From positions 1,178,001 to 1,242,000 of the forward strand of contig NZ_QMIK01000001.1 in assembly GCF_003316845.1 (NCBI RefSeq): a stretch of 64,000 bases of DNA. Direction: 5' to 3'. A program made the translations under genes and the position numbers. The notes under the pieces were generated by a model. The model did no database searches. It saw only the letters and a list, made by a program, of their open reading frames with translations, and had not been told where the DNA came from. Each line of letters starts with the position of its first letter. Positions within the stretch are counted from its first letter, which is position 1. Below, piece after piece: positions 19,035-27,812 of this stretch. The stretch comes from Cognataquiflexum aquatile (lineage in GTDB: Bacteria; Bacteroidota; Bacteroidia; Cytophagales; Cyclobacteriaceae).

Positions 19035-20942
19035 TTAATTGATCTTTTGTCTAAAGGATACAGCAGGTAGGCTGAGACTGTTGTATAAATTCACTTCAGG
19101 ATTGTCAGCCCATGCATACCTGACTTCCACCGGATTTTTTACTTTGGAGCTAATTACCTCTATCTGATTGGTTCCAGTTATTTTCCCTTTGGCTGCTTCA
19201 AACTGTCCATCTTCCCCGGCAAGAATAAAACCCTTAACCTCAGTTCCGGAGGACAATTGCAATCCTTCCCCCACAAAATCAAACGTGACTATAATTTTTT
19301 CACCTTGCTTTTCTGCAGAAGAAAATATGGGACCTGTATGGATGACATCTTCCCCGTAGGCGACTTTTTTTGCTGCCTGCCAAAGCCTGAGACCTACATC
19401 TTTTTTGTTTCTTGGATGGATATCCCCCGCATTTCCTACGTCTATGGTAACTGCCATTCCGGTATTGGGAAGTTCCAAAGTCTGTGTCTGCGCTTCTCTC
19501 AAAAATGCCCAATCAGAGCCAGGCTGTACATCTTTCCTTTCCATATAATTGGCCAATTGAACAAAAAGGAAAGGAAAATCGCCGATACCCCATGCTTCCC
19601 TCCAGTTTTGGATCATGGTGCTAAATAGCCGCTTGTAATGTTGATGTTCACCGGTATTACTCTCTCCCTGATACCATATTACACCTTTGATGGGGTATTT
19701 CACGATGGGTGCAATCATGGCATTGTACATCATTCCGGGAAGCCAATTGTACCATTCCACTTTTGGAATTTCCTCCTCTATCCTATTATTGTATTTCCAT
19801 TCTCCTTCGAGGGAAATTTTCTTTCCGCCAGATTTGACAAAAAACTCACCGCTTTTTCCCAATACCGGAGAGTTGTTCCATGTATTGACTATCCTTACGG
19901 CCAACAAATTTTCTCCTTTGACAATCATTCCTGCAGGAAGCGTAAACTCCTTCACCGCATCACCATAATCTTTAAGTAAAAGCCTTCCTCCATTGAGGTA
20001 GATATAGGCCATCTGTTGGATATCGCCAAGGTTCAAAGAGACATTGTCAATATTGGTTACAGTAAATTTTTTGCGGAACCAAGCAATATCCGAGAAAGGA
20101 TTATCTCCCGGAAGATTCACGGTCTGCCAGTCACTGTCATCAAAGTTAGTATTGACCACACCCTTAATTTCGCCGTTTTGTGGTGCCGCTACCAAATCAT
20201 TTCTTTTGAGTTCTCTGACTTTGTTGTCAATGATTTCTTGGATCCAATAGTCATTTCTATCTAGGACATCTTTTGCTTTCTCCTGATAAGGCGGAAAGTC
20301 AATCAATTTTTCTGATGCAGTCCAACCTTCGGCAGGTGTCCCACCCCAATTGCTTTCAATGATGCCTATGGGAACACCCTTTTCTAAGTGGTTTCTTTTG
20401 GCAAAAAACCATGCTACGGCAGAGAAATTCATGAGGTTGTCCGCATTGGCCGATTTCCACTCTCCTCCCCTGACGTCACTTTTTTCTTTTGCATCATAAT
20501 CGTGGGGGATTTTGAAAAATCGGATCAGGGGATAATCACTGTCTGCGATTTCTTCCTGAAGACCTTCCACCTGGGCACTCATGACCCATTCCATATTGGA
20601 TTGACCTCCGGCAACCCACACATCACCGATCTGGATATCCCGGATTATTTTTCCGTTGACATCCAACACAAATGGACCTGAAGCAGGCATTGGCTCAAAT
20701 TCTACCATCCAATTACCATTGTCATCGATCTCTGTTTCCTTTTCCTGATTGTTGAATTTGGCAACAACTCTTTGGCCAGGTGTTCCATCACCCCAAACCC
20801 TGATAGGCTGGTTTCTTTGGAAAACCATATGGTCCCCAAAAAACTTGGGCATAAAAACTTCACTGAGAGGTTGATTGGATTGGCAGGAAAATGCAGTCAC
20901 GGCCAACATGATGAGCGAGGCTTTGAAAATTGATTTTAACAT
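19035..20942 (-). CDS. Sialate O-acetylesterase family protein
   Basis: A 635-residue exported carbohydrate esterase of the SGNH type; family members remove O-acetyl groups from sialic acids or other acetylated sugars. The N-terminus is a signal peptide, perhaps lipoprotein-like (AVTAFSC). It begins with FFGDHMVFQRNQPIRVWG, a hallmark of the family. The catalytic serine is in VAGGQSNMEWVM and the His region in DIHPRNKKDVGLRLWQAA; GVIWYQGESNTGEH is the third conserved block. An inserted beta-sandwich domain lies between (about residues 270-370). The gene stands alone. Substrate is inferred; xylan or pectin acetyl groups are alternatives. Confidence 0.92.
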   Translation of the reverse strand: MLKSIFKASLIMLAVTAFSCQSNQPLSEVFMPKFFGDHMVFQRNQPIRVWGDGTPGQRVVAKFNNQEKETEIDDNGNWMVEFEPMPASGPFVLDVNGKIIRDIQIGDVWVAGGQSNMEWVMSAQVEGLQEEIADSDYPLIRFFKIPHDYDAKEKSDVRGGEWKSANADNLMNFSAVAWFFAKRNHLEKGVPIGIIESNWGGTPAEGWTASEKLIDFPPYQEKAKDVLDRNDYWIQEIIDNKVRELKRNDLVAAPQNGEIKGVVNTNFDDSDWQTVNLPGDNPFSDIAWFRKKFTVTNIDNVSLNLGDIQQMAYIYLNGGRLLLKDYGDAVKEFTLPAGMIVKGENLLAVRIVNTWNNSPVLGKSGEFFVKSGGKKISLEGEWKYNNRIEEEIPKVEWYNWLPGMMYNAMIAPIVKYPIKGVIWYQGESNTGEHQHYKRLFSTMIQNWREAWGIGDFPFLFVQLANYMERKDVQPGSDWAFLREAQTQTLELPNTGMAVTIDVGNAGDIHPRNKKDVGLRLWQAAKKVAYGEDVIHTGPIFSSAEKQGEKIIVTFDFVGEGLQLSSGTEVKGFILAGEDGQFEAAKGKITGTNQIEVISSKVKNPVEVRYAWADNPEVNLYNSLSLPAVSFRQKIN

Positions 20943-21038
20943 AGAAATAGGTTTTTTGGGAACGGACGAAATTATTTAATCAGAGAAACTGTGTCAAGAA
21001 AATTTGGGAAAAACCTTGGTTCAAATCACCAATTTTCA

Positions 21039-22406
21039 TCACAGTTTTAACAAAAGCATCGCCACACCAAAGTAAACCGATAAACCCAACAGGTCATTGG
21101 CAGTGGTGATAAAAGGCCCGGAGGCAATGGCGGGATTGATGCCAAACCTGTCCAAAACCAAAGGGGTGATTGTACCCATAAAAGAAGACAAAAGCACCAC
21201 GCAAAACATCGCCAATCCAATCGTAAGGCCAAAAATGGAATCGAAACGGTAGATAAATACCACTACCAAAAAAACAAAAGCTGCCAAGACCACCCCATTG
21301 ACCAATGCAATCAGCAGACCTTTGACAAACCGCTGCCAAGGGGTGTCATCGAAGACAGATTTGGAAGCCAAAGACTGTACCACCAATGAAGAAGACTGAA
21401 TCCCGACATTACCGCCTGTGGCCGCTACCAAAGGGATAAAGGAAGCCAAAGCAATGTATTTGCTCAATCCAACCTCAAAGAAACCGATGATTTTGGCTCC
21501 CATCAATCCTCCGATAACCCCGATCAGCAACCATGGCAAACGGGCTTTGGAAATCCTGAAAATAGAATCTGATTCTTCCACATCAGCCGAGATACCTGTC
21601 ATCGCCTGGATGTCCTCATCCGATTGTTCTCTGATCAAATCCAAAATATCATCGACTGTGATCCTTCCTACAAGACGGTTTTTGGCATTGACCACGGGAA
21701 CGGATTCGAGGTCATACTTTCTCATGATTTCAGCGACTTCTTCACCGTCCATATGTGTGGAAATGGAAATGAGCTCAGGTTCATAGATGTCTGAAATTTT
21801 AGTATCTGCCGAAGCAAGGATGATTTTTTTGAGAGAGACCCTACCAAGCAGGTGCTGTCTGTTGTCCACCACATAGATGGAATAGATTTTCTCCACTTTT
21901 TCTGCCTGCCGCCTGATTTCCTCAATAGTCTGGACGACATTCCAGTTTTTATTTGCCCTGATAAATTCTTTGGCCATCAAACCGCCTGCTGAATCTTCGT
22001 CGTAGCGTAATAGATCAAGGATATTGGCCGATTTTTCTCTTTCCTGAAGGTGGCTGATGACGTCTTCTCTATCTTTGGTAGGCATCAGGATGAGGATATC
22101 CGCAGCATCATCAGATTCCATCTGATCGATAAGTCCCGCCAATTCAGTTGGTTCCAATTCGCGGATCACCTGAATCAAAGAATCTTCATCCAATTCAATC
22201 AAAATATCAGCTGCTGTAGTGGAGGGTAGCAACCTCAAAACATAGATCGCCTCGTCCATATTGAGTTCGTCCAATAGGGAGGCAATATCTGCCACGTTGG
22301 CACCTTCAAATGACTCTATGATGAAATCATTGTTCTGGATTTCAATGCTGTCCTGAAGGCTCTCCAGATATTCTTTGGAAAGTTCAAATGATTTTATTGG
22401 TTCCAA
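21039..22406 (-). CDS. mgtE: Magnesium transporter MgtE
   Basis: A 455-residue Mg2+ channel of the inner membrane. The cytosolic MgtE N domain covers about residues 20-135 (DILIELDEDS, ESDDAADILILMP), a CBS pair follows (about 140-265, with IYSIYVVDNRQHLLGRVSL and ESVPVVNAKNRLVGRITVDD), then five membrane helices. The pore-region sequence ATGGNVGIQSSSLVVQSL and the final GPFITTANDLLGLSVYFGVAML are typical. The acidic N and CBS domains are known to gate the channel by Mg2+. Its start overlaps the end of rsmA by 13 bases, so the two are co-transcribed. Confidence 0.95.
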   Translation of the reverse strand: MEPIKSFELSKEYLESLQDSIEIQNNDFIIESFEGANVADIASLLDELNMDEAIYVLRLLPSTTAADILIELDEDSLIQVIRELEPTELAGLIDQMESDDAADILILMPTKDREDVISHLQEREKSANILDLLRYDEDSAGGLMAKEFIRANKNWNVVQTIEEIRRQAEKVEKIYSIYVVDNRQHLLGRVSLKKIILASADTKISDIYEPELISISTHMDGEEVAEIMRKYDLESVPVVNAKNRLVGRITVDDILDLIREQSDEDIQAMTGISADVEESDSIFRISKARLPWLLIGVIGGLMGAKIIGFFEVGLSKYIALASFIPLVAATGGNVGIQSSSLVVQSLASKSVFDDTPWQRFVKGLLIALVNGVVLAAFVFLVVVFIYRFDSIFGLTIGLAMFCVVLLSSFMGTITPLVLDRFGINPAIASGPFITTANDLLGLSVYFGVAMLLLKL

Positions 22407-23176
22407 GATTCCTGTATTTTTTGAGTTAATCCGATAAATTCCTGCACATCCAACTGCTCAGCTCTTTTGTCCATGATAGGATCTTTGGCCAGTTCTTCAG
22501 AAAGCCCAAATGATTTTAGACAATTTCTCAAAGTCTTCCTTCTTGTTCCAAAACCCTGCTTCACCACACGAAAAAACAGTTTTTCGTCGCATGCTAACTT
22601 TTCTACTGTATTTCTTTTGAGTCTGATCACTCCTGAATTGACCCTTGGAGGGGGATTGAATACGCCCGGAGGTACAGAAAAAAGGTATTCAATGTCATAA
22701 AAGGCCTGCAACAAAACCGACAGTATCCCATAATCTTTGTTTCCTTTGGGCGAAGCAATCCGCTGTGCCACTTCCTTTTGCAACATACATACCACTTCTG
22801 TCACTTGACTTCTTTGCTCCAATACATTAAAGAGAATTTGCGAAGAAATGTTGTAAGGAAAATTCCCGATGATGGCATATTGTTCCTGCATGAGAGTAGC
22901 GAAATCCTTTCTCAAAAAATCCGCCTCAATGATTTTTTCTCCAAGATCAGGATATTTCTCCCTGAGATATTTGATCGATTCTCTGTCGATATCGACAAGG
23001 TAAAGGTCCCATTTTTCCTTTAAAAGAAAATCGGTCAACACCCCCATTCCGGGTCCTATTTCGAGGACTTTGGTAATGCCTCCATGGCCCGTGATGGCCT
23101 TGGCAATATTCTCGGCAATCCCCAAATCTATCAGGAAATGCTGTCCAAGGTGTTTTTTGGGTTTGACCTTTTCCAT
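22394..23176 (-). CDS. rsmA: 16S rRNA dimethyladenosine transferase
   Basis: Dimethylates the two adjacent adenosines in the 3' terminal hairpin of 16S rRNA during small-subunit maturation. The 260-residue protein starts MEKVKPKKHLGQHFLID, the canonical KsgA opening, followed by the SAM-binding EIGPGMGVLTDFL, catalytic motif IV GNFPYNISSQILF and FNPPPRVNSGVIRL. The ATG at 23176 was chosen because the family motif starts there. It lies upstream of mgtE with a 13-base overlap and divergent from pdxA. TATTTTTG on the minus strand at 23213-23220 fits a -7 element. Confidence 0.95.
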   Translation of the reverse strand: MEKVKPKKHLGQHFLIDLGIAENIAKAITGHGGITKVLEIGPGMGVLTDFLLKEKWDLYLVDIDRESIKYLREKYPDLGEKIIEADFLRKDFATLMQEQYAIIGNFPYNISSQILFNVLEQRSQVTEVVCMLQKEVAQRIASPKGNKDYGILSVLLQAFYDIEYLFSVPPGVFNPPPRVNSGVIRLKRNTVEKLACDEKLFFRVVKQGFGTRRKTLRNCLKSFGLSEELAKDPIMDKRAEQLDVQEFIGLTQKIQESWNQ

Positions 23177-23374
23177 GCGGTATACTCTAATTATTTTATC
23201 TAAATTGCGTGTCAAAAATAAGAGAATTATCACAAAGCCCTACTATTATTTAAAATGGCAGAGTGACGTTTTTTATGACTTTGGCAATATTTCTTTTCCC
23301 CAAAAAAAGAAGGATTTCAAAGTTTTGAAGACAATAAATCTAAATCAATAACCAACAGTATTCGATAAATTTTA

Positions 23375-24403
23375 ATGAACCAAAGAAAAAACAAACCGGT
23401 CATTGGCATCAGTATTGGAGACATCAATGGCATTGGTGCTGAAGTTACCATCAAAGCACTTTTGGACAATAGACTGATCAAACTGGTAACTCCTGTGATC
23501 TATGCACATGGCAAAGCCCTCACTTTTTATAGAAAACACCTCGGCATTGAGGACTTTAACTTTATGCAGATAAAAAGCATCGAAGAAGTCCACCACAAAA
23601 AGATAAATGTCATCAACGTATTGGAGGAAAGCCCGGAGGTAATCCCCGGAATGGAAACCCATGAAGCCGGCAAATTGGCTCTTGCCGCTCTTGACCATGC
23701 GATCAAAGACCTCAAAGACAACAAAATTGAGGCTCTGGTCACGGCACCATTGAACAAAAACAACATCAACAGCCCTGAAAAGAAATTTGTGGGACACACC
23801 GAATACCTGACCGAGGCATTTGGAAGCAAAGACAGTCTGATGTTTTTGGTAGCCGATGGCATCAGGGTTGGATTGGTTACGGGACATGTACCCCTGAAGG
23901 ACGTATCCAAAAACGTCACTACTGAAAAAATCAAATCCAAGCTCAATATCATGCTGAAGTCTCTTAAAGACGACTTCGGTATTTCCAAGCCAAAAATAGC
24001 AGTCTTGGGCCTGAATCCCCATGCAGGTGAGGAAGGTCTTTTGGGAGATGAAGAAGAGAATATCATCAAACCTTTGATCAAAGAATACAAAGACAAAGGC
24101 CATTTGGTTTTTGGTCCCTATTCGGCAGATGGTTTTTTTGGGATGATGCATCAAAAGAAATTTGACGGAATCTTGGCCATGTACCATGACCAAGGCCTAA
24201 TACCATTCAAGTCGCAGGCATTTGAATCAGGTGTCAACTATACTGCAGGACTACCTGTCATCCGTACCTCTCCCGACCACGGCACTGCCTACAATATCGC
24301 AGGCAAAAACGTGGCAGATGACGGTTCGATGAGGGCTGCTATCATGCAAGCCTATGACATCATTCGTCACAAAGGAAATTGGGAAGAAGAAGGCGAAGGC
24401 TAA
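23375..24403 (+). CDS. pdxA: 4-hydroxythreonine-4-phosphate dehydrogenase
   Basis: Oxidises 4-phosphohydroxy-threonine with NAD in the DXP-dependent pathway to pyridoxal phosphate. The 342-residue protein opens with KPVIGISIGDINGIGAE, has VTAPLNKNNIN, the metal-binding histidines in VGHTEYL, GLNPHAGEEGLLG and MYHDQGLIPFK, and RTSPDHGTAYNIAGK near the C-terminus. Family length and all motifs are normal. It is divergent from rsmA, an arrangement I recall as common in this phylum. Confidence 0.95.
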   Translation: MNQRKNKPVIGISIGDINGIGAEVTIKALLDNRLIKLVTPVIYAHGKALTFYRKHLGIEDFNFMQIKSIEEVHHKKINVINVLEESPEVIPGMETHEAGKLALAALDHAIKDLKDNKIEALVTAPLNKNNINSPEKKFVGHTEYLTEAFGSKDSLMFLVADGIRVGLVTGHVPLKDVSKNVTTEKIKSKLNIMLKSLKDDFGISKPKIAVLGLNPHAGEEGLLGDEEENIIKPLIKEYKDKGHLVFGPYSADGFFGMMHQKKFDGILAMYHDQGLIPFKSQAFESGVNYTAGLPVIRTSPDHGTAYNIAGKNVADDGSMRAAIMQAYDIIRHKGNWEEEGEG

Positions 24404-24532
24404 TGAATTGAGAATGAATAATTTGGTGATTAATTATTGTTGGGAAAATGAGAAAATTCGTGCTTTAGCCTTCATCATTCATCCTTTCGAAAATAATTTT
24501 CCGCCAAATTTTATTTTTCTAAAGCATTTCCC

Positions 24533-24540
24533 TAAATTTG
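24533..24540 (+). promoter_or_regulatory. Putative -7 element for the DUF177-rpmF operon
   Basis: TAAATTTG matches TAnnTTTG exactly, 24 bases before the GTG start. A -33 TTTG at proper distance is not evident. Confidence 0.45.
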
Positions 24541-24555
24541 CGGTCTTGAAATAGC

Positions 24556-24562
24556 AGGAGGT
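24556..24562 (+). promoter_or_regulatory. Strong Shine-Dalgarno sequence before the DUF177 GTG
   Basis: AGGAGGT lies only two bases before the GTG start at 24565. Full anti-SD complements are almost absent elsewhere in the window, so this one stands out, and its spacing is shorter than the usual optimum. It supports the GTG being near the true start. Confidence 0.55.
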
Positions 24563-24564
24563 AC

Positions 24565-25137
24565 GTGAAATTCTTAAGAAACTACGATATTGACGTTATC
24601 AAATTAAAGGATGGAAGGCATTCTATCACGTTTGAAGTCGGTAATGAGTTCTTCAAATATTACGAAGCTGAGGATTGGGTCAACGGAGCCGATATCACAG
24701 TTACTGTCAATGTAAACAAAACCGTTTCTGTTTTGGAAGTGGATTTTGATATCAGAGGGACAGTGGGATTGACCTGTGACAGGAGTTTGGAGGAATTTGA
24801 CCATCCATTGGAACTGACTGAGAAGGTCATTTACAAATATGGTCCAATGGTACAGGAAATCAGTGAAGACGTCTTCATGATAACCAAAGATACCCCAAGT
24901 GTCAATGTTGCCCAGCTGATTTATGAATTTATCCTTTTGGCTATACCGGCCAAAAAAATACATCCGGATTATTTGGATGAGACAGATGAGGATGATTTTG
25001 AAGAGGAAGGAAGCTTCATTTATCTTTCTGATGAAGAAGAAGAAATAGAATCGGATGATTCAGATGAGGAAAGTCATCAGGAAAAACCGGCAGATCCCAG
25101 ATGGGATATATTAAATAAATTAAAGAAAAAAGAATAA
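24565..25137 (+). CDS. DUF177 (YceD-like) protein
   Basis: A 190-residue cytosolic protein of the DUF177/YceD family, linked in other bacteria to 23S rRNA accumulation and nearly always found before rpmF. Visible are GTVGLTCDRSLEEFDHPL, with the family's characteristic single cysteine region, and a long acidic tail (EEEGSFIYLSDEEEEIESDDSDEE) before a conserved WDILNKLKK ending. The GTG start follows a strong ribosome-binding site. rpmF begins 17 bases after the stop. Confidence 0.88.
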   Translation: MKFLRNYDIDVIKLKDGRHSITFEVGNEFFKYYEAEDWVNGADITVTVNVNKTVSVLEVDFDIRGTVGLTCDRSLEEFDHPLELTEKVIYKYGPMVQEISEDVFMITKDTPSVNVAQLIYEFILLAIPAKKIHPDYLDETDEDDFEEEGSFIYLSDEEEEIESDDSDEESHQEKPADPRWDILNKLKKKE

Positions 25138-25154
25138 TCTAAAATAGTATAGAG

Positions 25155-25346
25155 ATGGCACATCCTAAACGAAAAATTTCGAAAACCAGAAGAGACAAAA
25201 GAAGAACTCACTATAAGTTGACAGCTCCTGGTCTTGCACAATGCCCTACCACAGGCGAATTTCATTTACCTCACAGAGCATTTTGGCTTGATGGCAAACT
25301 GTACTACAAAGGACAGGTGATCATGGAGAAAGAAGTTCTTGCATAA
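25155..25346 (+). CDS. rpmF: 50S ribosomal protein L32
   Basis: A 63-residue ribosomal protein of the large subunit. It begins [20 protein letters not shown], the standard L32 N-terminus. The zinc-ribbon cysteines of many L32 proteins are reduced to a single Cys in [14 protein letters not shown], indicating the zinc-independent form usual in this phylum. It follows DUF177 and ends at a terminator. Confidence 0.96.
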   Translation: MAHPKRKISKTRRDKRRTHYKLTAPGLAQCPTTGEFHLPHRAFWLDGKLYYKGQVIMEKEVLA

Positions 25347-25369
25347 GCAATACGAGAAATCCATTTCAT

Positions 25370-25404
25370 AAAATCCATCCTGATTCGTTTCGGGATGGAT
25401 TTTT
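25370..25404 (+). terminator. Terminator after rpmF
   Basis: AAAATCCATCC and GGATGGATTTTT form a stem of about 11 bp with an 11-12-base loop, followed by T residues. It separates rpmF from fabH. Confidence 0.75.
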
Positions 25405-25478
25405 ATTTGCAGTAAAATCTGTCCGGAAATGCCCAGAATGGTCTATTTGTCATTACCGCTATTCTAAAACCAAAAACC

Positions 25479-25510
25479 TTTGGTGGAAAAGCACATTTTA
25501 GATAATTTTG
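25479..25510 (+). promoter_or_regulatory. Bacteroidota-type promoter of fabH
   Basis: TTTG (25479-25482), 20 bases, then TAATTTTG (25503-25510) is an exact fit to the -33/-7 promoter of the primary sigma factor in this phylum. It lies about 110 bases before the fabH ATG, downstream of the rpmF terminator. Confidence 0.7.
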
Positions 25511-25621
25511 TCGCCTTGAAAGGAAATTCGAAAGTCTCCTCAAGGACAAATTCCAATACCACAACAAAGCCTGATGAATTAGGATAATTCAACCTACCTT
25601 AGGGCTTCAAACAAAATTTGA

Positions 25622-26620
25622 ATGAAAAAAACCAGAGCAGTCATTACGGGAGTCCAAGGTTGGGTACCTGATTATATTTTGACCAACCGTGAGCTGGAAA
25701 CCATGGTGGATACCAATGACGAGTGGATTGTCACAAGGACAGGGATTAAGGAAAGAAGGATTCTTAAAGGTGAGGACAAAGGGACTTCTGTGATCGGTAT
25801 CAACGCTGTCAAAGGACTTTTGAAAAAAACCAATACCAATCCTGAGGACATCGACCTGATCATCTGTGCCACTGTAACCCCTGACATGCCCTTCCCTGCT
25901 ACTGCCAACATTATTGCTGACGGTGTCGGAGCAATCAACAGTTATAGTTTTGACATCTCTGCAGCCTGTTCAGGATTTTTGTACGCCCTGACTATCGGTA
26001 GTCAGTTTATCGAAACCGGCATGCACAAAAAAGTGATCATCATCGGGGCGGATAAAATGTCATCAATCATAGATTACCAAGACCGGGCTACCTGTATCAT
26101 CTTTGGTGATGGTGGCGGCGCTGTCTTATTGGAACCTACAACTGAGGACGTGGGAGTCATTGACTCTCTCCTTCATTCTGATGGTTCGGGAGCACCATAT
26201 CTTCATATGAAAGCCGGTGGTAGCCGAAAGCCTGCAACCATGGAAACCATAGCAGCCCGGGAGCATTATGCATTTCAAGAAGGGGCTTCTGTTTTCAAGT
26301 TTGCAGTCACAAACATGGCAGAAGTCAGTGCTGAAATCATGGAGCGAAATAACCTCACCGCAGAGGATGTTTCTTGGTTGGTTCCCCATCAGGCAAATAA
26401 ACGCATCATCGATGCCACAGCCAACAGGATGGGAATCGGTCCTGACAAAGTCATGCTAAATATTGAAAAATACGGAAATACTACCGCAGGAACTCTCCCT
26501 TTGTGTCTGTGGGATTATGAATCAAGACTTAAAAAAGGAGACAATATCATCTTGGCTGCTTTTGGAGGGGGATTTACATGGGGTTCGATTTACCTGAAGT
26601 GGGGCTACGACCCCAAATAA
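25622..26620 (+). CDS. fabH: 3-oxoacyl-ACP synthase III
   Basis: Starts fatty-acid chains by condensing a short acyl-CoA with malonyl-ACP. The 332-residue protein has the catalytic cysteine in [13 protein letters not shown] (Cys116), the histidine in [13 protein letters not shown] and the asparagine in [11 protein letters not shown], completing the Cys-His-Asn triad. [15 protein letters not shown] near residue 32 is the typical N-terminal block. No plsX gene lies between rpmF and fabH, though it does in many bacteria. efp follows after 27 bases. Confidence 0.95.
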   Translation: MKKTRAVITGVQGWVPDYILTNRELETMVDTNDEWIVTRTGIKERRILKGEDKGTSVIGINAVKGLLKKTNTNPEDIDLIICATVTPDMPFPATANIIADGVGAINSYSFDISAACSGFLYALTIGSQFIETGMHKKVIIIGADKMSSIIDYQDRATCIIFGDGGGAVLLEPTTEDVGVIDSLLHSDGSGAPYLHMKAGGSRKPATMETIAAREHYAFQEGASVFKFAVTNMAEVSAEIMERNNLTAEDVSWLVPHQANKRIIDATANRMGIGPDKVMLNIEKYGNTTAGTLPLCLWDYESRLKKGDNIILAAFGGGFTWGSIYLKWGYDPK

Positions 26621-26647
26621 CCAATAACAAAAAACCAAAATATAATA

Positions 26648-27211
26648 ATGGCAAGTACTGCAGATTTCAAAACCGGACTGTGTCTGGAAATGAATAACGA
26701 CATCTTTACGATTGTGGATTTTCAACACGTCAAACCGGGAAAAGGTGGCGCTTTTGTAAGAACCAAATTGAAAAGCCTTACCTCAGGAAAAGTTTTGGAC
26801 AAAACTTATACAGCAGGAGAAAAAGTAACCACTGCTAGAGTGGAAAAGAGACCTCATCAGTTCATTTATCAGGATGATTTGGGTTACAATTTCATGGATA
26901 CGGAAAACTTCGAACAAATCTCTATCCAAGAAAAACTTATCGAAAGACCAAAGCTACTGAAAGAAGGCCAAACAGTGGATATTTTGGTGCATGCCGAAAC
27001 GGAAACACCTATCTCTGTGGAGCTTCCTCCTTTTGTGGAGTTGATGATAACTTACACCGAACCAGGCATCAAAGGTGATACCGCAACCAATGCTTCCAAG
27101 CCAGCTACTCTGGAAACAGGTGCTGTCGTAATGGTGCCCTTGTTTGTGGAGCAGGACATTATGATCAAGGTGGATACAAGAGACGGTTCTTATTCAGAAA
27201 GAGTAAAATAA
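26648..27211 (+). CDS. efp: Elongation factor P
   Basis: Relieves ribosome stalling at polyproline stretches. The 187-residue protein has three beta-barrel domains; the tip loop reads KPGKGGAFVRTK with lysine at about position 32, the site that some bacteria modify. The family block LVEVPPFVELMIT-like sequence is present as ELPPFVELMITYTEPGIKGD, and VVMVPLFVEQDIMIKVDTR closes the protein. It lies between fabH and accB, followed by a terminator-like hairpin. Confidence 0.96.
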   Translation: MASTADFKTGLCLEMNNDIFTIVDFQHVKPGKGGAFVRTKLKSLTSGKVLDKTYTAGEKVTTARVEKRPHQFIYQDDLGYNFMDTENFEQISIQEKLIERPKLLKEGQTVDILVHAETETPISVELPPFVELMITYTEPGIKGDTATNASKPATLETGAVVMVPLFVEQDIMIKVDTRDGSYSERVK

Positions 27212-27215
27212 TTTT

Positions 27216-27258
27216 AATAAGCTATGTGATTTGCATAAATTACATAGCTTATTTGTTT
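27216..27258 (+). terminator. Terminator or attenuator hairpin between efp and accB
   Basis: AATAAGCTATGT (27216-27227) pairs perfectly with ACATAGCTTATT (27242-27253) around a 14-base loop, followed by TGTTTTA. It is 60 bases before accB and might be read through. Confidence 0.7.
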
Positions 27259-27318
27259 TAATACAATATCAAACCTGAACCCAAATATCTAGAAGGGTTT
27301 TCATAAAACAGACACATC

Positions 27319-27792
27319 ATGAAAGCAAAAGAAATCCAGGAATTAATAGATTTCATCTCAAATTCCGGCTTGGCCGAGGTAAAAATAGAAACAGAAGAGT
27401 TCAAACTTTCTATCAAAAAATATTCTGAAGCTCCTGCTGTCAAATTTGAAGCTGCACCTGCTCCTACTTTTGCAAGTGCGCCTGCACCCCAAGCTGCGCC
27501 TGCTGCCGTAGCTGCACCGCCTGCACCTGCCAAGGAAGATACTTCCCGTCTTGTTGAAATAAAGTCCCCGATGATCGGAACATTCTACAGAACTTCCAAT
27601 CCCGATTCAGATCCTTTTGTGTCTGTCGGAGATTCAGTATCTGCTGGTCAAACTGTTTGTATCATCGAAGCCATGAAGCTATTTAACGAAATCGAATCCG
27701 AAATTTCGGGTAAGATCGTCAAAGTTTTGGTGGAGAATGCCACGCCAGTGGAATATGACCAGCCACTTTTCCTAGTTGATCCTGCAGGATGA
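27319..27792 (+). CDS. accB: Biotin carboxyl carrier protein of acetyl-CoA carboxylase
   Basis: Carries CO2 on biotin between the carboxylase and transferase parts of acetyl-CoA carboxylase. The 157-residue protein has an N-terminal helical part with [10 protein letters not shown], an Ala/Pro-rich flexible linker (about residues 40-72, mostly PAPA and AAP units) and a C-terminal biotinyl domain with SPMIGTFYR and the biotinylation site EAMKLFNEI (Lys120). accC follows after 20 bases, so the two form an operon. Confidence 0.96.
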   Translation: MKAKEIQELIDFISNSGLAEVKIETEEFKLSIKKYSEAPAVKFEAAPAPTFASAPAPQAAPAAVAAPPAPAKEDTSRLVEIKSPMIGTFYRTSNPDSDPFVSVGDSVSAGQTVCIIEAMKLFNEIESEISGKIVKVLVENATPVEYDQPLFLVDPAG

Positions 27793-27812
27793 TTTTGTTT
27801 CACTAACCCTGA

